Both the position numbers and the translations under genes were made by a program. The notes under the pieces were generated by a model, which did no database searches, had not been told where the DNA came from, and was given only the letters and a program-made list of their open reading frames with translations. From positions 1-42,993 of the forward strand of contig JAGHVK010000006.1 in assembly GCA_018064345.1 (NCBI GenBank): a stretch of DNA of 42,993 nucleotides, written 5' to 3'. Source of the DNA: Candidatus Cacconaster merdequi (GTDB lineage Bacteria; Bacteroidota; Bacteroidia; Bacteroidales; UBA932). This document shows positions 7,203 through 15,452 of the stretch, piece by piece (within the stretch, counting starts at the first letter, position 1; the number at the start of each line of letters is the position of its first letter).

Positions 7203-8061
7203 CTGTCCTGCTCCTCAAAGGATATTTGTTTCCGGAATATTCGGTGAGCCTTCCGTAAATTGCGCCCACCTTGAGAGGTGACGAAAAGAGGACAGGCATA
7301 CGGTTGTCATCGTCTGTGTACCATACGAATATCTTTTCATCACCGTAATATTCGCCCTCCTCTGATGCGACTCCGAGTTGGATGCCACTATGGTTGATTA
7401 CCTTGTCAAACGACTTATACGGCAATATGGCCACACCTATTTTCACAGTATTGAAAGTGCCCGCCTCACCTGCCTTTTTCTTTTCGCGGCCTATCACCCT
7501 CACACGGGCTTCCAGAATATCGTAATCCGCCACCACCAGAATCCTTTCGACACTTCCGGTCTTGGAAAAGTCCAGTTTCCTGCAACAGTAGATGACGTTT
7601 ATGAAATCACGCAGGACGGCTCCTTCATCGAACACCGTATCAACAGGGCTGTCCAGCGTGGTCTTGTCGATGTTCACTTTTACGGAAGTTCCCTCTTCGG
7701 CCCACCTGTACCAGTTCTTTGACAAATACTTCGCCTCCCTGACATCCCTGTGATACATAACCGGGAGCATGGAAAGGTCATTGGTAAAGGAGCATTCGTA
7801 CAAATCCCTGACTTTGTAGAATTTGTCCCAGAAAGGCAATGACTTCACATTACCTGTGACGTGTATGCAGGACCTGCCGTTCACAGCCTCATTCTTGCAG
7901 GAAAGGTCCAGTGTCGCCAGGTCTGCATTGATTGCGAACTTGTAGTGTACCGTGTAGAGCATCCTTTCTCCTCCCCTGAAAGGGAGTTCCCCATCCTGAG
8001 CGGAAACTGTCCGGATAAAAGCCAGAAGGGAAAGAGCCGATATAAGGATGCGCCTTATCAT
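7195..8061 (-). CDS. DUF3108 domain exported protein
   Basis: The 288-residue product begins with a signal peptide (MIRRILISALSLLAFIRTVSA, cleavage likely near residue 21). The remainder is beta-rich with the block GGERMLYTVHYKFAINADLA near the N-terminus and FVWYTDDDNRMPVLFSSPLK near the C-terminus, both typical of DUF3108 proteins, a family of unknown function in Bacteroidota envelopes. No lipobox Cys follows the signal. It overlaps dnaB by 4 nt upstream (ATGA) and the RseC-like gene by 8 nt downstream, so it is embedded in the same transcript. Nothing in the sequence ties it mechanistically to Rnf. Confidence 0.85.
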   Translation of the reverse strand: MIRRILISALSLLAFIRTVSAQDGELPFRGGERMLYTVHYKFAINADLATLDLSCKNEAVNGRSCIHVTGNVKSLPFWDKFYKVRDLYECSFTNDLSMLPVMYHRDVREAKYLSKNWYRWAEEGTSVKVNIDKTTLDSPVDTVFDEGAVLRDFINVIYCCRKLDFSKTGSVERILVVADYDILEARVRVIGREKKKAGEAGTFNTVKIGVAILPYKSFDKVINHSGIQLGVASEEGEYYGDEKIFVWYTDDDNRMPVLFSSPLKVGAIYGRLTEYSGNKYPLRSRTDE

Positions 8062-9566
8062 ATATTGTCAAATTCTCCGCTCGGATAAAAATCGGACGCG
8101 TCGGAAGAACTGTCCATATTCATTCTCGACCCTTTCAAATCGTACTGCGACAAATCTTCATACGCAGGGCCGTCATTTGCATCCACGAAACGCACCTCTT
8201 CAGCGAGGAAGCGCATAGGCACGTCGCATACCTCACCATTTCGGTGCTTAGCTATAATCAAGTCTGTCTTGCCGGGATAATCACCCTCCTGCGCAACCCC
8301 GACAAATTCCGGACGGTGGATGAACATCACGATATCGGCATCCTGCTCGATTGCTCCGGACTCACGCAAGTCACTCAATTGAGGGCGTTTGTTTCCACCG
8401 CGCGTCTCGACGGCACGGCTCAGCTGGGACAGTGCGATGATAGGCACTTCCAGTTCCTTCGCTATGGACTTCAAGGCGCGGGAGATAGCCGCAACTTCCT
8501 GCTCACGCATTCCGCGCAGCTCAGGAGGACCGGCCATAAGTTGAAGATAGTCTATGATGATTATCTGCACTTTGTTCTTCTGGACAAGACGTCTTGCCTT
8601 CGAACGGAATTCGAATATCGAAAGGGACGGTGTGTCATCTATCCACAGGGGAGCCTGTGAAAGGGGACCGAGACCGTCGTTCAACTGCTTCCACTCCGCC
8701 TGCGACATCTTGCTTCCGCCACGTATCTTGTCTATCTTGAGCCCTGTCTCGCTCACCATGATACGCTTTACCAGCTGTGTGGCCGGCATTTCAAGTGAGA
8801 AGAAACCGACGGATATATTGTGGTTCACAGCCATGTTGCGTGCCATTGTAAGCACGAACGCCGTCTTACCGACTGAAGGGCGGGCGGCAAGAATAATCAA
8901 ATCAGATTTCTGCCATCCGAAAGTGACTTTGTCGATATTGGTGTAACCGGAAGGAAGCCCGCTGAGATTGTCCTTGCGCAACTGGTTCGCCTCAATCTCG
9001 CCTATAGCCTTGTTGATCACCGAACTTATGGATTCGGTCTCACGGCGCATGTTGCGCTCTGCAAGCTCAAATATACGCTGCTCCGCCGTATCGACGAGTT
9101 CATCGACAGGAAGAGAGTTGTCGTATGCGGATTTCTGCACCTCCTGCGATATCCTGATCAGTTCCCTCTGAAGGAATTTCTCAAGCAGTACCTTGGAGTG
9201 GTAATCCACGTGGGCGGCGGCGCCTATCTTTGTGGAAAGACGGCTGAGGTAAGCCATACCTCCCACCTCTTCCAGCTCCGCGCTCTTGGAAAGTTCATCG
9301 GCCACGGAGAGGATATCGACAGGGTCGTTCCTTGACGAGAGCTTCGCTATTGCAGCGAATATCTTGCGGTGGCTGTCCTTGTAGAAGCAGTCTTCCTGAA
9401 TCTGGTCCATCACATCGGACACCACTTCCGGTTCAAGAAGGAGAGCTCCGAGCACAGCTTCCTCTATCTCGATGTCCTGAGGAGGCATCAGTCCGCCGAG
9501 TTCCTCGCCTATAGCTTTCAGATCGACAGCTTTCTTAGGCTTGCGTATGTTCTTCTCCTGGGCCAC
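8058..9566 (-). CDS. dnaB: Replicative DNA helicase DnaB
   Basis: DnaB is the hexameric 5'-3' helicase of the replication fork. The 502-residue product has an N-terminal primase-interacting domain (residues about 30-135, start of domain PPQDIEIEEAVLGALL). A linker leads to a RecA-type ATPase domain with Walker A AARPSVGKTAF (about 228-238), Walker B IIIIDYLQLM (about 340), an arginine-rich segment LRGMREQEVAAISRALK, and the closing DLRESGAIEQDADIVMFIHR. No intein is present. Translation starts at GTG 9566 (reads GTG-GCC-CAG-GAG), 3 bp after the upstream stop. The acidic C-terminal tail is family-typical. It overlaps the DUF3108 gene by 4 nt. Confidence 0.97.
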   Translation of the reverse strand: MAQEKNIRKPKKAVDLKAIGEELGGLMPPQDIEIEEAVLGALLLEPEVVSDVMDQIQEDCFYKDSHRKIFAAIAKLSSRNDPVDILSVADELSKSAELEEVGGMAYLSRLSTKIGAAAHVDYHSKVLLEKFLQRELIRISQEVQKSAYDNSLPVDELVDTAEQRIFELAERNMRRETESISSVINKAIGEIEANQLRKDNLSGLPSGYTNIDKVTFGWQKSDLIILAARPSVGKTAFVLTMARNMAVNHNISVGFFSLEMPATQLVKRIMVSETGLKIDKIRGGSKMSQAEWKQLNDGLGPLSQAPLWIDDTPSLSIFEFRSKARRLVQKNKVQIIIIDYLQLMAGPPELRGMREQEVAAISRALKSIAKELEVPIIALSQLSRAVETRGGNKRPQLSDLRESGAIEQDADIVMFIHRPEFVGVAQEGDYPGKTDLIIAKHRNGEVCDVPMRFLAEEVRFVDANDGPAYEDLSQYDLKGSRMNMDSSSDASDFYPSGEFDNI

Positions 9567-9569
9567 GCA

Positions 9570-10406
9570 CTACTCCTGCTTCTGGTCCGGAGTCCGGTCG
9601 AAATCCGGATTTACGAGAATCCTTCCGCAATATTCGCAGACGATGATTTTCTTGCTCTCTATGATGTCAAGACGCTTCTGAGGCGGAATCTTGTTGAAGC
9701 ATCCGCCGCAAGCATCGCGCTTTACGGTCACTACAGCAAGATGGTTGTGTGCGTTGGCGCGTACTTTGTTGTATGCAACCACCATACGCTCGTCAATCTT
9801 GGAAACCAGCTCATCCTTCTCTGCCTTGAGTGCAGCCTCTTCCTTCGAGGTCTCCTCAACGATTGTCTCAAGCTCCTTCTTCTTCTCGACGAGGTCAGCC
9901 TCACGAAGTTCGAGAGTCTTTGCAGTCTCGGCTACAAGTTCGTTCTTCTCTTCGATGTCGGAAGTGAACTCTTTGATGCGCTTCTCGGCAATCTTCTGCT
10001 CAAGTTCCTGATACTCTATCTCTTTGCTGAGGGAAACGTATTCACGGTTATTCTTTCCGTTGTTGCGCTGCTCTTCGTACTTGGCAATCTCCATCTTTGA
10101 CTCCTCAAGCTTGTTCCTGTAGTCGGAAATGCTCTGTTCAAAAGAGCTTATCTCACCTTTCGCATTTGCAATACGTGTCCTGAGGCCTTCAATCTCATCT
10201 TCGAGGTCCTGTACTTCAAGAGGAAGTTCTCCACGAAGAAGATATATCTTGTCAATCTTAGTGTCCGCCTGCTGTATCTGGTAAAGAGTGCGGAGTTTCT
10301 GTTCCATTGTTGCGGCATCAGTATCCGACATATTCTTCTGGAGAGAGACGAATGTTTCCCTCTGGTCAATCGGGGCCTCAATCTTGTTAAGCTTCTTTGT
10401 TGCCAT
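9570..10406 (-). CDS. Coiled-coil protein with C4 zinc ribbon
   Basis: The 278-residue protein is a long charged coiled coil (residues about 45-205, Glu/Lys heptads). It ends in a C4 zinc ribbon formed by CGGCFNK (about 231) and CEYCGRIL (about 256), the zf-RING_7/DUF164 type found in bacteria. These proteins are thought to bind nucleic acid or act as adaptors, but no specific function is established. A C-terminal tail ends in DRTPDQKQE. It is the first gene of the run continuing through dnaB to rnfA. A good -7 promoter element lies 59 bp upstream and the gap to the preceding MerR gene is 104 bp. Confidence 0.85.
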   Translation of the reverse strand: MATKKLNKIEAPIDQRETFVSLQKNMSDTDAATMEQKLRTLYQIQQADTKIDKIYLLRGELPLEVQDLEDEIEGLRTRIANAKGEISSFEQSISDYRNKLEESKMEIAKYEEQRNNGKNNREYVSLSKEIEYQELEQKIAEKRIKEFTSDIEEKNELVAETAKTLELREADLVEKKKELETIVEETSKEEAALKAEKDELVSKIDERMVVAYNKVRANAHNHLAVVTVKRDACGGCFNKIPPQKRLDIIESKKIIVCEYCGRILVNPDFDRTPDQKQE

Positions 10407-10464
10407 AATTTACTGGATAGTAGTATTTTATATTATTTATACGTGTTCTTGCGGGATAGACGGG

Positions 10465-10472
10465 CAAAGTTA
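10465..10472 (-). promoter_or_regulatory. Promoter -7 element for the zinc-ribbon-dnaB-rnf operon
   Basis: The minus strand reads TAACTTTG, matching TAnnTTTG, 59 bp before the ATG of the zinc-ribbon gene. I see no convincing TTTG -33 box. This is the only good element in the 104-bp gap between the MerR gene and this operon. Confidence 0.5.
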
Positions 10473-10510
10473 TGAATTTTTCTTGGAATATGATAGGAGC
10501 AGGCCTCTCA

Positions 10511-10828
10511 TCAGATAGTTTCTTTCAATTCTTCAAGCAGATTCCTTATTCCTTTCAGCTTCTCGACAATAAGAGAGGTCTTGTCGAGGCCTTCCTTGTT
10601 TGTGGAGAGCCTCCTGGCCACGCCATCGAGTGTCATTCCCTTGTCCCTGACCAGATACTGTATCAATTTCAGATTCTCAATGTCCTTCGGGTGGAACAGC
10701 CTGTTCCCCTTTGCATTCCGTTCGGGACGGATGTATCTTGGGAATGTATTCGACCAGAACCTGACGGTCGAACTCTCTTCAGACAGGATTTCGGAAACCT
10801 CTCCGATAGTGTAGTACATCTTTTCCAT
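10511..10828 (-). CDS. MerR family transcriptional regulator
   Basis: A 105-residue protein with an N-terminal winged helix-turn-helix typical of MerR: YYTIGEVSEILSEESSTVRF, then the wing FPRYIRPERNAKGNRLFHPK, then helix DIENLKLIQYLVRDKGMTLD. A short C-terminal helix (EKLKGIRNLLEELKE) would form the antiparallel dimerisation coil. There is no effector-binding domain and no metal-binding Cys. It starts 1 bp after the stop of the upstream M23 gene, so it is probably co-transcribed with the two peptidase genes. Small MerR proteins of this type are common in Bacteroidota next to M23 genes. The target is unknown. Confidence 0.9.
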   Translation of the reverse strand: MEKMYYTIGEVSEILSEESSTVRFWSNTFPRYIRPERNAKGNRLFHPKDIENLKLIQYLVRDKGMTLDGVARRLSTNKEGLDKTSLIVEKLKGIRNLLEELKETI

Positions 10829-10829
10829 A

Positions 10830-11789
10830 TCAATCCATTGACTGTCCCGTGTTCATCGCCATCATCAGAATTTCCTGACTCTCGGCAGGGGACAAGTCTG
10901 CAAAGAAAAAATAAACAGGATTCTGATATCTTTCATTCCTGATAACTTCGTAATGGAGGCAGGGCACGAATGTGGTCCCGCTCACACCGACTCTTCCTAT
11001 GACCATCCCCCTGCTGACTCTCTGTCCTTTGCTCACGCTTATCGAGCTCAAGTGTGAATAGGTCGTGACATATCCCCCGTCGTGGGTGACGGTGACGCGG
11101 TTTCCGAATCCTTTCTTGGACTTGTCAATGCCGGTGACGGAACCGTCAGCCGTGCAGAGCACCTCCGTGCCTACGGGGGCGAGAAGGTCTATTCCGGTAT
11201 GTTCTCTGATACTCTTGAAGAAAGGATTGACCTTCTTGCCGGTGGAAGCTCCTGTCTGCGCTGACTTGAAATCCTTTATCGGGACAATTGACGGGATGAA
11301 TCTACGTACTGTCGCCGATTTCGAGAATTTCTCGGCGAGCAGGGCCAGTGAAGAGTTTACGGATGCCACGTCCTGCTCCAGGGAAAGGACCTTTTCGTGG
11401 GCATCATCTATAAGTGCTTTATCGTGAAGAGAATAGAGGTTGCGCAGATCAGTGGTGGAGTCGTCCGGAACAAATCCGAACTCCGGCGGGCCGGTATTGA
11501 ACACATCGTTGTATATCTCACGGTCCCTCAGGTCCAAATTCTCGACAGCCTTGCCCATAATGTCCATCCTGGCGTTCATCTGGTCTAGCTGCGCCATGAG
11601 CTCACGGTTTTCCCTCAGAAGCATCTTCTCCCTTCCGGTATCATATACAAGCGCAAAGATTACATAGATGCCCACAGCAACCACAAAGCTCAGGAGTATG
11701 TACTTGACGATGCTCCACAACACTCCGGCCACGCCTCTTTTTTCGAGTTTGAAGCGTAAATTTTCCTTATCGTAGATGAAGCGGGCCAT
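10830..11789 (-). CDS. M23 family peptidase paralogue with altered catalytic motif
   Basis: The 319-residue protein has a short cytoplasmic start (MARFIYDKENLRFKLEKR), one membrane helix (about 25-47), a periplasmic coiled-coil region (about 50-165) and a C-terminal LytM/M23 domain. The first metal-ligand motif HTGID (about 199-203) is intact. The second motif, normally HLH, reads CLH: Cys277-Leu-His279. The base normally acting as catalytic His is thus missing while the zinc ligand His remains, so hydrolysis of peptidoglycan cross-links is doubtful. It follows a fully intact paralogue by 5 bp. An upstream in-frame ATG at 11867 lies inside that gene and was rejected because both paralogues begin with the same aromatic/basic motif. 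Confidence 0.9.
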   Translation of the reverse strand: MARFIYDKENLRFKLEKRGVAGVLWSIVKYILLSFVVAVGIYVIFALVYDTGREKMLLRENRELMAQLDQMNARMDIMGKAVENLDLRDREIYNDVFNTGPPEFGFVPDDSTTDLRNLYSLHDKALIDDAHEKVLSLEQDVASVNSSLALLAEKFSKSATVRRFIPSIVPIKDFKSAQTGASTGKKVNPFFKSIREHTGIDLLAPVGTEVLCTADGSVTGIDKSKKGFGNRVTVTHDGGYVTTYSHLSSISVSKGQRVSRGMVIGRVGVSGTTFVPCLHYEVIRNERYQNPVYFFFADLSPAESQEILMMAMNTGQSMD

Positions 11790-11794
11790 AGCTG

Positions 11795-12757
11795 TCAGTT
11801 TTTCCGGGCAAGCCGTGTCAGTGCCGAATACTCGTCCCTTGACATATCCATATCGATGAAGTTCCAAGGGTTTATCTGACGGCCTTTGTATATGACCTCA
11901 TAGTGAAGGTGCGGCCCGGTGGACTGGCCGGAATTGCCAATAGTGGCAATCTGGTCGCCTCTGACGACCTTGTCGCCCTCACGGACAAACATGTCCTTGA
12001 GGTGCGCATACTTGGTCTTGTATCCGAATCCGTGGTCCACAACCACAAGGTTTCCATAACCGAAGAAATTCTTCATCACGCTCTCGACGACTCCGTCACC
12101 GGTGACGAACACCGGTTCACCTTTCTTGCCCGAGAAATCGATTCCTTCGTGGAATATCACAGCCCTCTTGATAGGATGCACCCTGTAGCCGAATGAACTT
12201 GAAATACGTATCGATTTGGGATTCACCGGATTGATTGACGGAACACAGGCAGCCATGTCACCGGTCCTCTTTGCGAGAAGAGCCACGTCGTCGTATGAAC
12301 GGGACTGGACATATATCTTCTTGGAAAGGATATCCATCTTCATCGCAGACGAAACAAGAAAGTCGGAATGGTCGAGGTCCTCAAGATAGGAATAGCGGTC
12401 AATGCCTCCGAAGCCTGCATTCCTCACCTCGGATGATATCTCATCCATACCGAAGATCGGACGATAGACCACGTTGTCACGCCGTTGCAGTTCTACAAGG
12501 CGGGCATTGTACTCATCCATTCTCTCGTTGATGAGTTCAATCTTGTCGATGAGTTCGGAATTGCGGTTCTCAATAATCGCGGACTTCGGCGGTTCGTAAC
12601 CGAGCACCTTTACGTAGAGGTAGCCGTACAGTGCGAACGACGCCAGACCCAGTGCAAGGACCAGTCCCACGGAACGTGCAACCTTTCCCAAACTCACTTT
12701 TTCTATCTCATAGGAGAGCGTCTCTTTGTTGAATATGTACCTTTGCTTCCTGAACAT
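11795..12757 (-). CDS. M23 family peptidoglycan endopeptidase
   Basis: The 320-residue protein shares the architecture of its downstream paralogue: start MFRKQRYIFNKETLSYEIEK, one membrane helix (about 30-50), a coiled-coil stretch (about 60-100), and a LytM/M23 domain. All expected zinc and catalytic residues are present: FHEGIDFSGKKGEPV with His and Asp, and GPHLHYEVIYKG with the HxH pair. It should cut peptide cross-links of peptidoglycan in the periplasm. It is first in a unit with the second M23 gene and the MerR gene. The divergent alaS gene shares an 80-bp control region with it. Confidence 0.92.
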   Translation of the reverse strand: MFRKQRYIFNKETLSYEIEKVSLGKVARSVGLVLALGLASFALYGYLYVKVLGYEPPKSAIIENRNSELIDKIELINERMDEYNARLVELQRRDNVVYRPIFGMDEISSEVRNAGFGGIDRYSYLEDLDHSDFLVSSAMKMDILSKKIYVQSRSYDDVALLAKRTGDMAACVPSINPVNPKSIRISSSFGYRVHPIKRAVIFHEGIDFSGKKGEPVFVTGDGVVESVMKNFFGYGNLVVVDHGFGYKTKYAHLKDMFVREGDKVVRGDQIATIGNSGQSTGPHLHYEVIYKGRQINPWNFIDMDMSRDEYSALTRLARKN

Positions 12758-12783
12758 CGGCCAATTACCGCATTATAATCTCG

Positions 12784-12791
12784 CAAACTTA
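12784..12791 (-). promoter_or_regulatory. Promoter -7 element for the M23-M23-MerR unit
   Basis: The minus strand reads TAAGTTTG, a perfect TAnnTTTG element 26 bp before the ATG of the first M23 gene. It lies about 20 bp from the divergent alaS element, so the two promoters overlap in their upstream parts. Confidence 0.6.
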
Positions 12792-12812
12792 CTAAAATCC
12801 GATAAAAAAAAC

Positions 12813-12820
12813 TAATTTTG
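12813..12820 (+). promoter_or_regulatory. Promoter -7 element for alaS
   Basis: TAATTTTG matches TAnnTTTG and lies 17 bp before the alaS ATG, giving a very short 5' leader. No clear -33 TTTG is present. Confidence 0.6.
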
Positions 12821-12837
12821 CAGAAAAATACAATTTT

Positions 12838-15450
12838 ATGACTTCAAAGGAAATAAGAAAGGCATTCACTGATTTTTTCGCAGCCAAGGGACACACGGTA
12901 GTACCTTCTGCACCGATGGTGGTTAAGAACGACCCTACACTTATGTTCACCAACGCTGGAATGAACCAGTTCAAAGATATCTTCCTCGGCAATGCCACCG
13001 CCCCTTACAACAGAGCGACTGACTCGCAGAAATGCTTGAGAGTGAGCGGAAAGCATAACGACCTTGAGGAAGTGGGCCACGACACATACCACCATACTAT
13101 GTTCGAGATGCTCGGAAATTGGAGCTTCGGGGACTATTTCAAGAAAGAGGCCATACAGTGGGCTTGGGAACTCCTCACAGAAGTTTACAAGCTTCCGAAG
13201 GAGAGGCTCTACGCAACTGTGTTCGAGGGCTATGAGGCTGACGGTCTGAAGATGGACCAGGAGGCGTATGATATCTGGGCCCAGTATCTTCCGAAAGAAA
13301 GAATCATACTCGGCAACCGCCACGACAACTTCTGGGAGATGGGTGACACCGGACCTTGCGGACCTTGCAGCGAAATCCACATTGACCTTCGCAGTGATGA
13401 TCAGATTGCTGAAATCCCAGGCAGCAGGATGGTAAACCAGGGACACCACCTCGTGATAGAGATATGGAACCTGGTCTTCATGCAGTACAACAGGAAAGCG
13501 AACGGCTCGCTGGAACTTCTTCCTGCCCGCCACGTGGATACGGGAATGGGATTTGAAAGGCTTTGCATGGCCATCCAGGGCAAGAAGAGCAACTATGACA
13601 CCGACGTTTTCACAGGAATGATAGATACTATCTCCAAGATGAGCGGTATGAAGTACGAGCCTGACACTCAGGTGGGCGTGGCTATGAGAGTAATCGCAGA
13701 CCACATCCGTGCCATAAGCTTCTCCATCACGGACGGCCAGTTGCCGAGCAATGTGAAAGCCGGTTACGTTATACGCAGAATCCTCAGAAGGGCAGTTCGT
13801 TACGGTTATACCTTCCTGAATCTCCACGAGCCTTTCCTCTGCCGCCTTGTGCCGCAGCTGGTCAGCGATATGGGTGAAGCCTACCCTCAGCTCAAGGAAA
13901 GCGAGGAGTTTGTTGAGAAGGTGATAAGAGAGGAAGAGGAATCATTCCTCCGTACCCTCGACAAGGGGCTCAAGCTCATCAACAATATAATGGAGAAGTC
14001 AAGCGACAAGCTCATTTCCGGAGAGGACGCCTTCGTTCTTTACGACACCTTCGGATTCCCGATTGACCTGACCGAGCTCATCGCGCGCGACAACGGCTAC
14101 AAGGTGGATATGGAGCGGTTCAACATTGAGCTCAGCAAGCAGAAGGAGAGAGCACGCAACGCCACCGCAGTTGAAAACGGCGACTGGACGGAATTCTGCC
14201 ACGTGGACAACGTGGAGTTCACCGGTTACGACTCTGACGAAGTCAAGGGAGCAAAGCTGTCGAGATACCGCACAGTCAAGGCCAAGAACAAGGAGCTGAT
14301 ACAAGTAGTGTTCGACCGTACCCCGTTCTACGGAGAGATGGGCGGTGAAGTTGGCGACACCGGATTCGCAGTATCCGATAACGGTGAGAGGATTAACATC
14401 CTCAACACCGTGAAGGAGAACAATCTTACAATACACATAGTGGACCGTGTCCCGGAAGACTGCACCACAGCCTTCACCCTCACCGTCGATACAGCCCGCA
14501 GGCAGAAGATTGCGAACAACCACAGCTGCACCCACCTTCTGCATCAGGCCTTGAGAGAGATCCTCGGCACACACGTCGAGCAGAAAGGCTCTTTCGTCTG
14601 CGACAAATACTTCCGTTTCGACTTCTCGCATTATGAGAAACTTTCTGACGAACAGATTGACAAGGTTGAAAAGAGGGTTAACGCCCTCATCCGTGAGAAC
14701 CATCCTCTTGAAGAGACGCGCAATGCCACTATGGAGGAGGCCGCCGGGATGGGCGCTATGGCTCTCTTCGGAGAGAAATACGGCGACCGCGTCCGTGTCA
14801 TAAAGTTCGGACGCAGTGTGGAACTCTGCGGAGGATGCCACACAAGTGCAACGGGGAACATCGGTATTTTCAAGATATCAGCAGAATCCGCTGTTGCGGC
14901 CGGTATCCGCAGGATAGAAGCCACCACGGGAGAAGAGGCCGAACTCTCGATAAACAGGATGGAAGAGACTCTCCGCACTGCAAGATCGTTCTTCAACAAC
15001 GTTCCTGACCTCGCAGGGGCGATCAGGAAGATGATGGAGGAAAACGAGACCTATAAGAAGCAGATGGAGCAGGTCGTAAAGGAAAGAACTTTGGATCTCA
15101 AGCAGTCCCTCCTTTCTCAGGCAACGGTCAAAGATGGCAGAAAAGTCGTCATAGTAGACGAATGTGCAGATGCATCAATGCTCCGCAATGCCGCTCTTAT
15201 GTTGCAGAAAGAGGTTGAGAACACCGTAATCATAGCTGCATTCGCTGCCGATGGCAAACCTCAGCTGCTGCTGATGTACTCCGCTGACCTTGTTGCCGCC
15301 GGAAAGAACGCTCAGGCCGACATCAAAGAGGCAGCGAAAGCCATTCAGGGCGGAGGCGGCGGACAGAGCGGACTCGCCACTGCCGGAGGACGCAACGTGG
15401 AAGGGCTCTCCGAAGCAAAGTCAAAACTGCTGAGCCTTTCTGAAAAATAG
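12838..15450 (+). CDS. alaS: Alanine--tRNA ligase
   Basis: AlaRS charges tRNA-Ala and edits mischarged Ser and Gly. At 870 residues it has family length. The class II catalytic domain begins near residue 1 (PTLMFTNAGMNQFKDIFLG at about 31-50; GDTGPCGPCSEIH at about 168). It is followed by the tRNA-recognition domain and by the editing domain with zinc ligands HSCTHLLH (about 562-569) and CGGCH (about 664-668). The C-terminal DHHA1 domain ends with GGGGGQSGLATAGGRN. It is transcribed from a promoter 17 bp before its ATG and is followed after 2 bp by the permease-formyltransferase ORF, so the two are likely co-transcribed. tRNA-Ala is also in the window. Confidence 0.98.
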   Translation: MTSKEIRKAFTDFFAAKGHTVVPSAPMVVKNDPTLMFTNAGMNQFKDIFLGNATAPYNRATDSQKCLRVSGKHNDLEEVGHDTYHHTMFEMLGNWSFGDYFKKEAIQWAWELLTEVYKLPKERLYATVFEGYEADGLKMDQEAYDIWAQYLPKERIILGNRHDNFWEMGDTGPCGPCSEIHIDLRSDDQIAEIPGSRMVNQGHHLVIEIWNLVFMQYNRKANGSLELLPARHVDTGMGFERLCMAIQGKKSNYDTDVFTGMIDTISKMSGMKYEPDTQVGVAMRVIADHIRAISFSITDGQLPSNVKAGYVIRRILRRAVRYGYTFLNLHEPFLCRLVPQLVSDMGEAYPQLKESEEFVEKVIREEEESFLRTLDKGLKLINNIMEKSSDKLISGEDAFVLYDTFGFPIDLTELIARDNGYKVDMERFNIELSKQKERARNATAVENGDWTEFCHVDNVEFTGYDSDEVKGAKLSRYRTVKAKNKELIQVVFDRTPFYGEMGGEVGDTGFAVSDNGERINILNTVKENNLTIHIVDRVPEDCTTAFTLTVDTARRQKIANNHSCTHLLHQALREILGTHVEQKGSFVCDKYFRFDFSHYEKLSDEQIDKVEKRVNALIRENHPLEETRNATMEEAAGMGAMALFGEKYGDRVRVIKFGRSVELCGGCHTSATGNIGIFKISAESAVAAGIRRIEATTGEEAELSINRMEETLRTARSFFNNVPDLAGAIRKMMEENETYKKQMEQVVKERTLDLKQSLLSQATVKDGRKVVIVDECADASMLRNAALMLQKEVENTVIIAAFAADGKPQLLLMYSADLVAAGKNAQADIKEAAKAIQGGGGGQSGLATAGGRNVEGLSEAKSKLLSLSEK

Positions 15451-15452
15451 GG

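Noticed and set aside
9369..10100. Plus-strand ORF of 243 codons rich in Leu and Phe
   Set aside because: It is antisense to the start of dnaB and the coiled-coil protein. Antisense of Glu/Lys-rich heptads gives hydrophobic-looking frames, which explains its membrane-protein appearance.
12844..13827. Long minus-strand ORF (327 codons) opposite alaS
   Set aside because: It lies entirely within the conserved alaS coding sequence, starts and ends without promoter or family motifs, and has shadow composition.
13999..14841. Second long minus-strand ORF (280 codons) opposite alaS
   Set aside because: Same reason; the opposite strand encodes essential editing-domain motifs of AlaRS.
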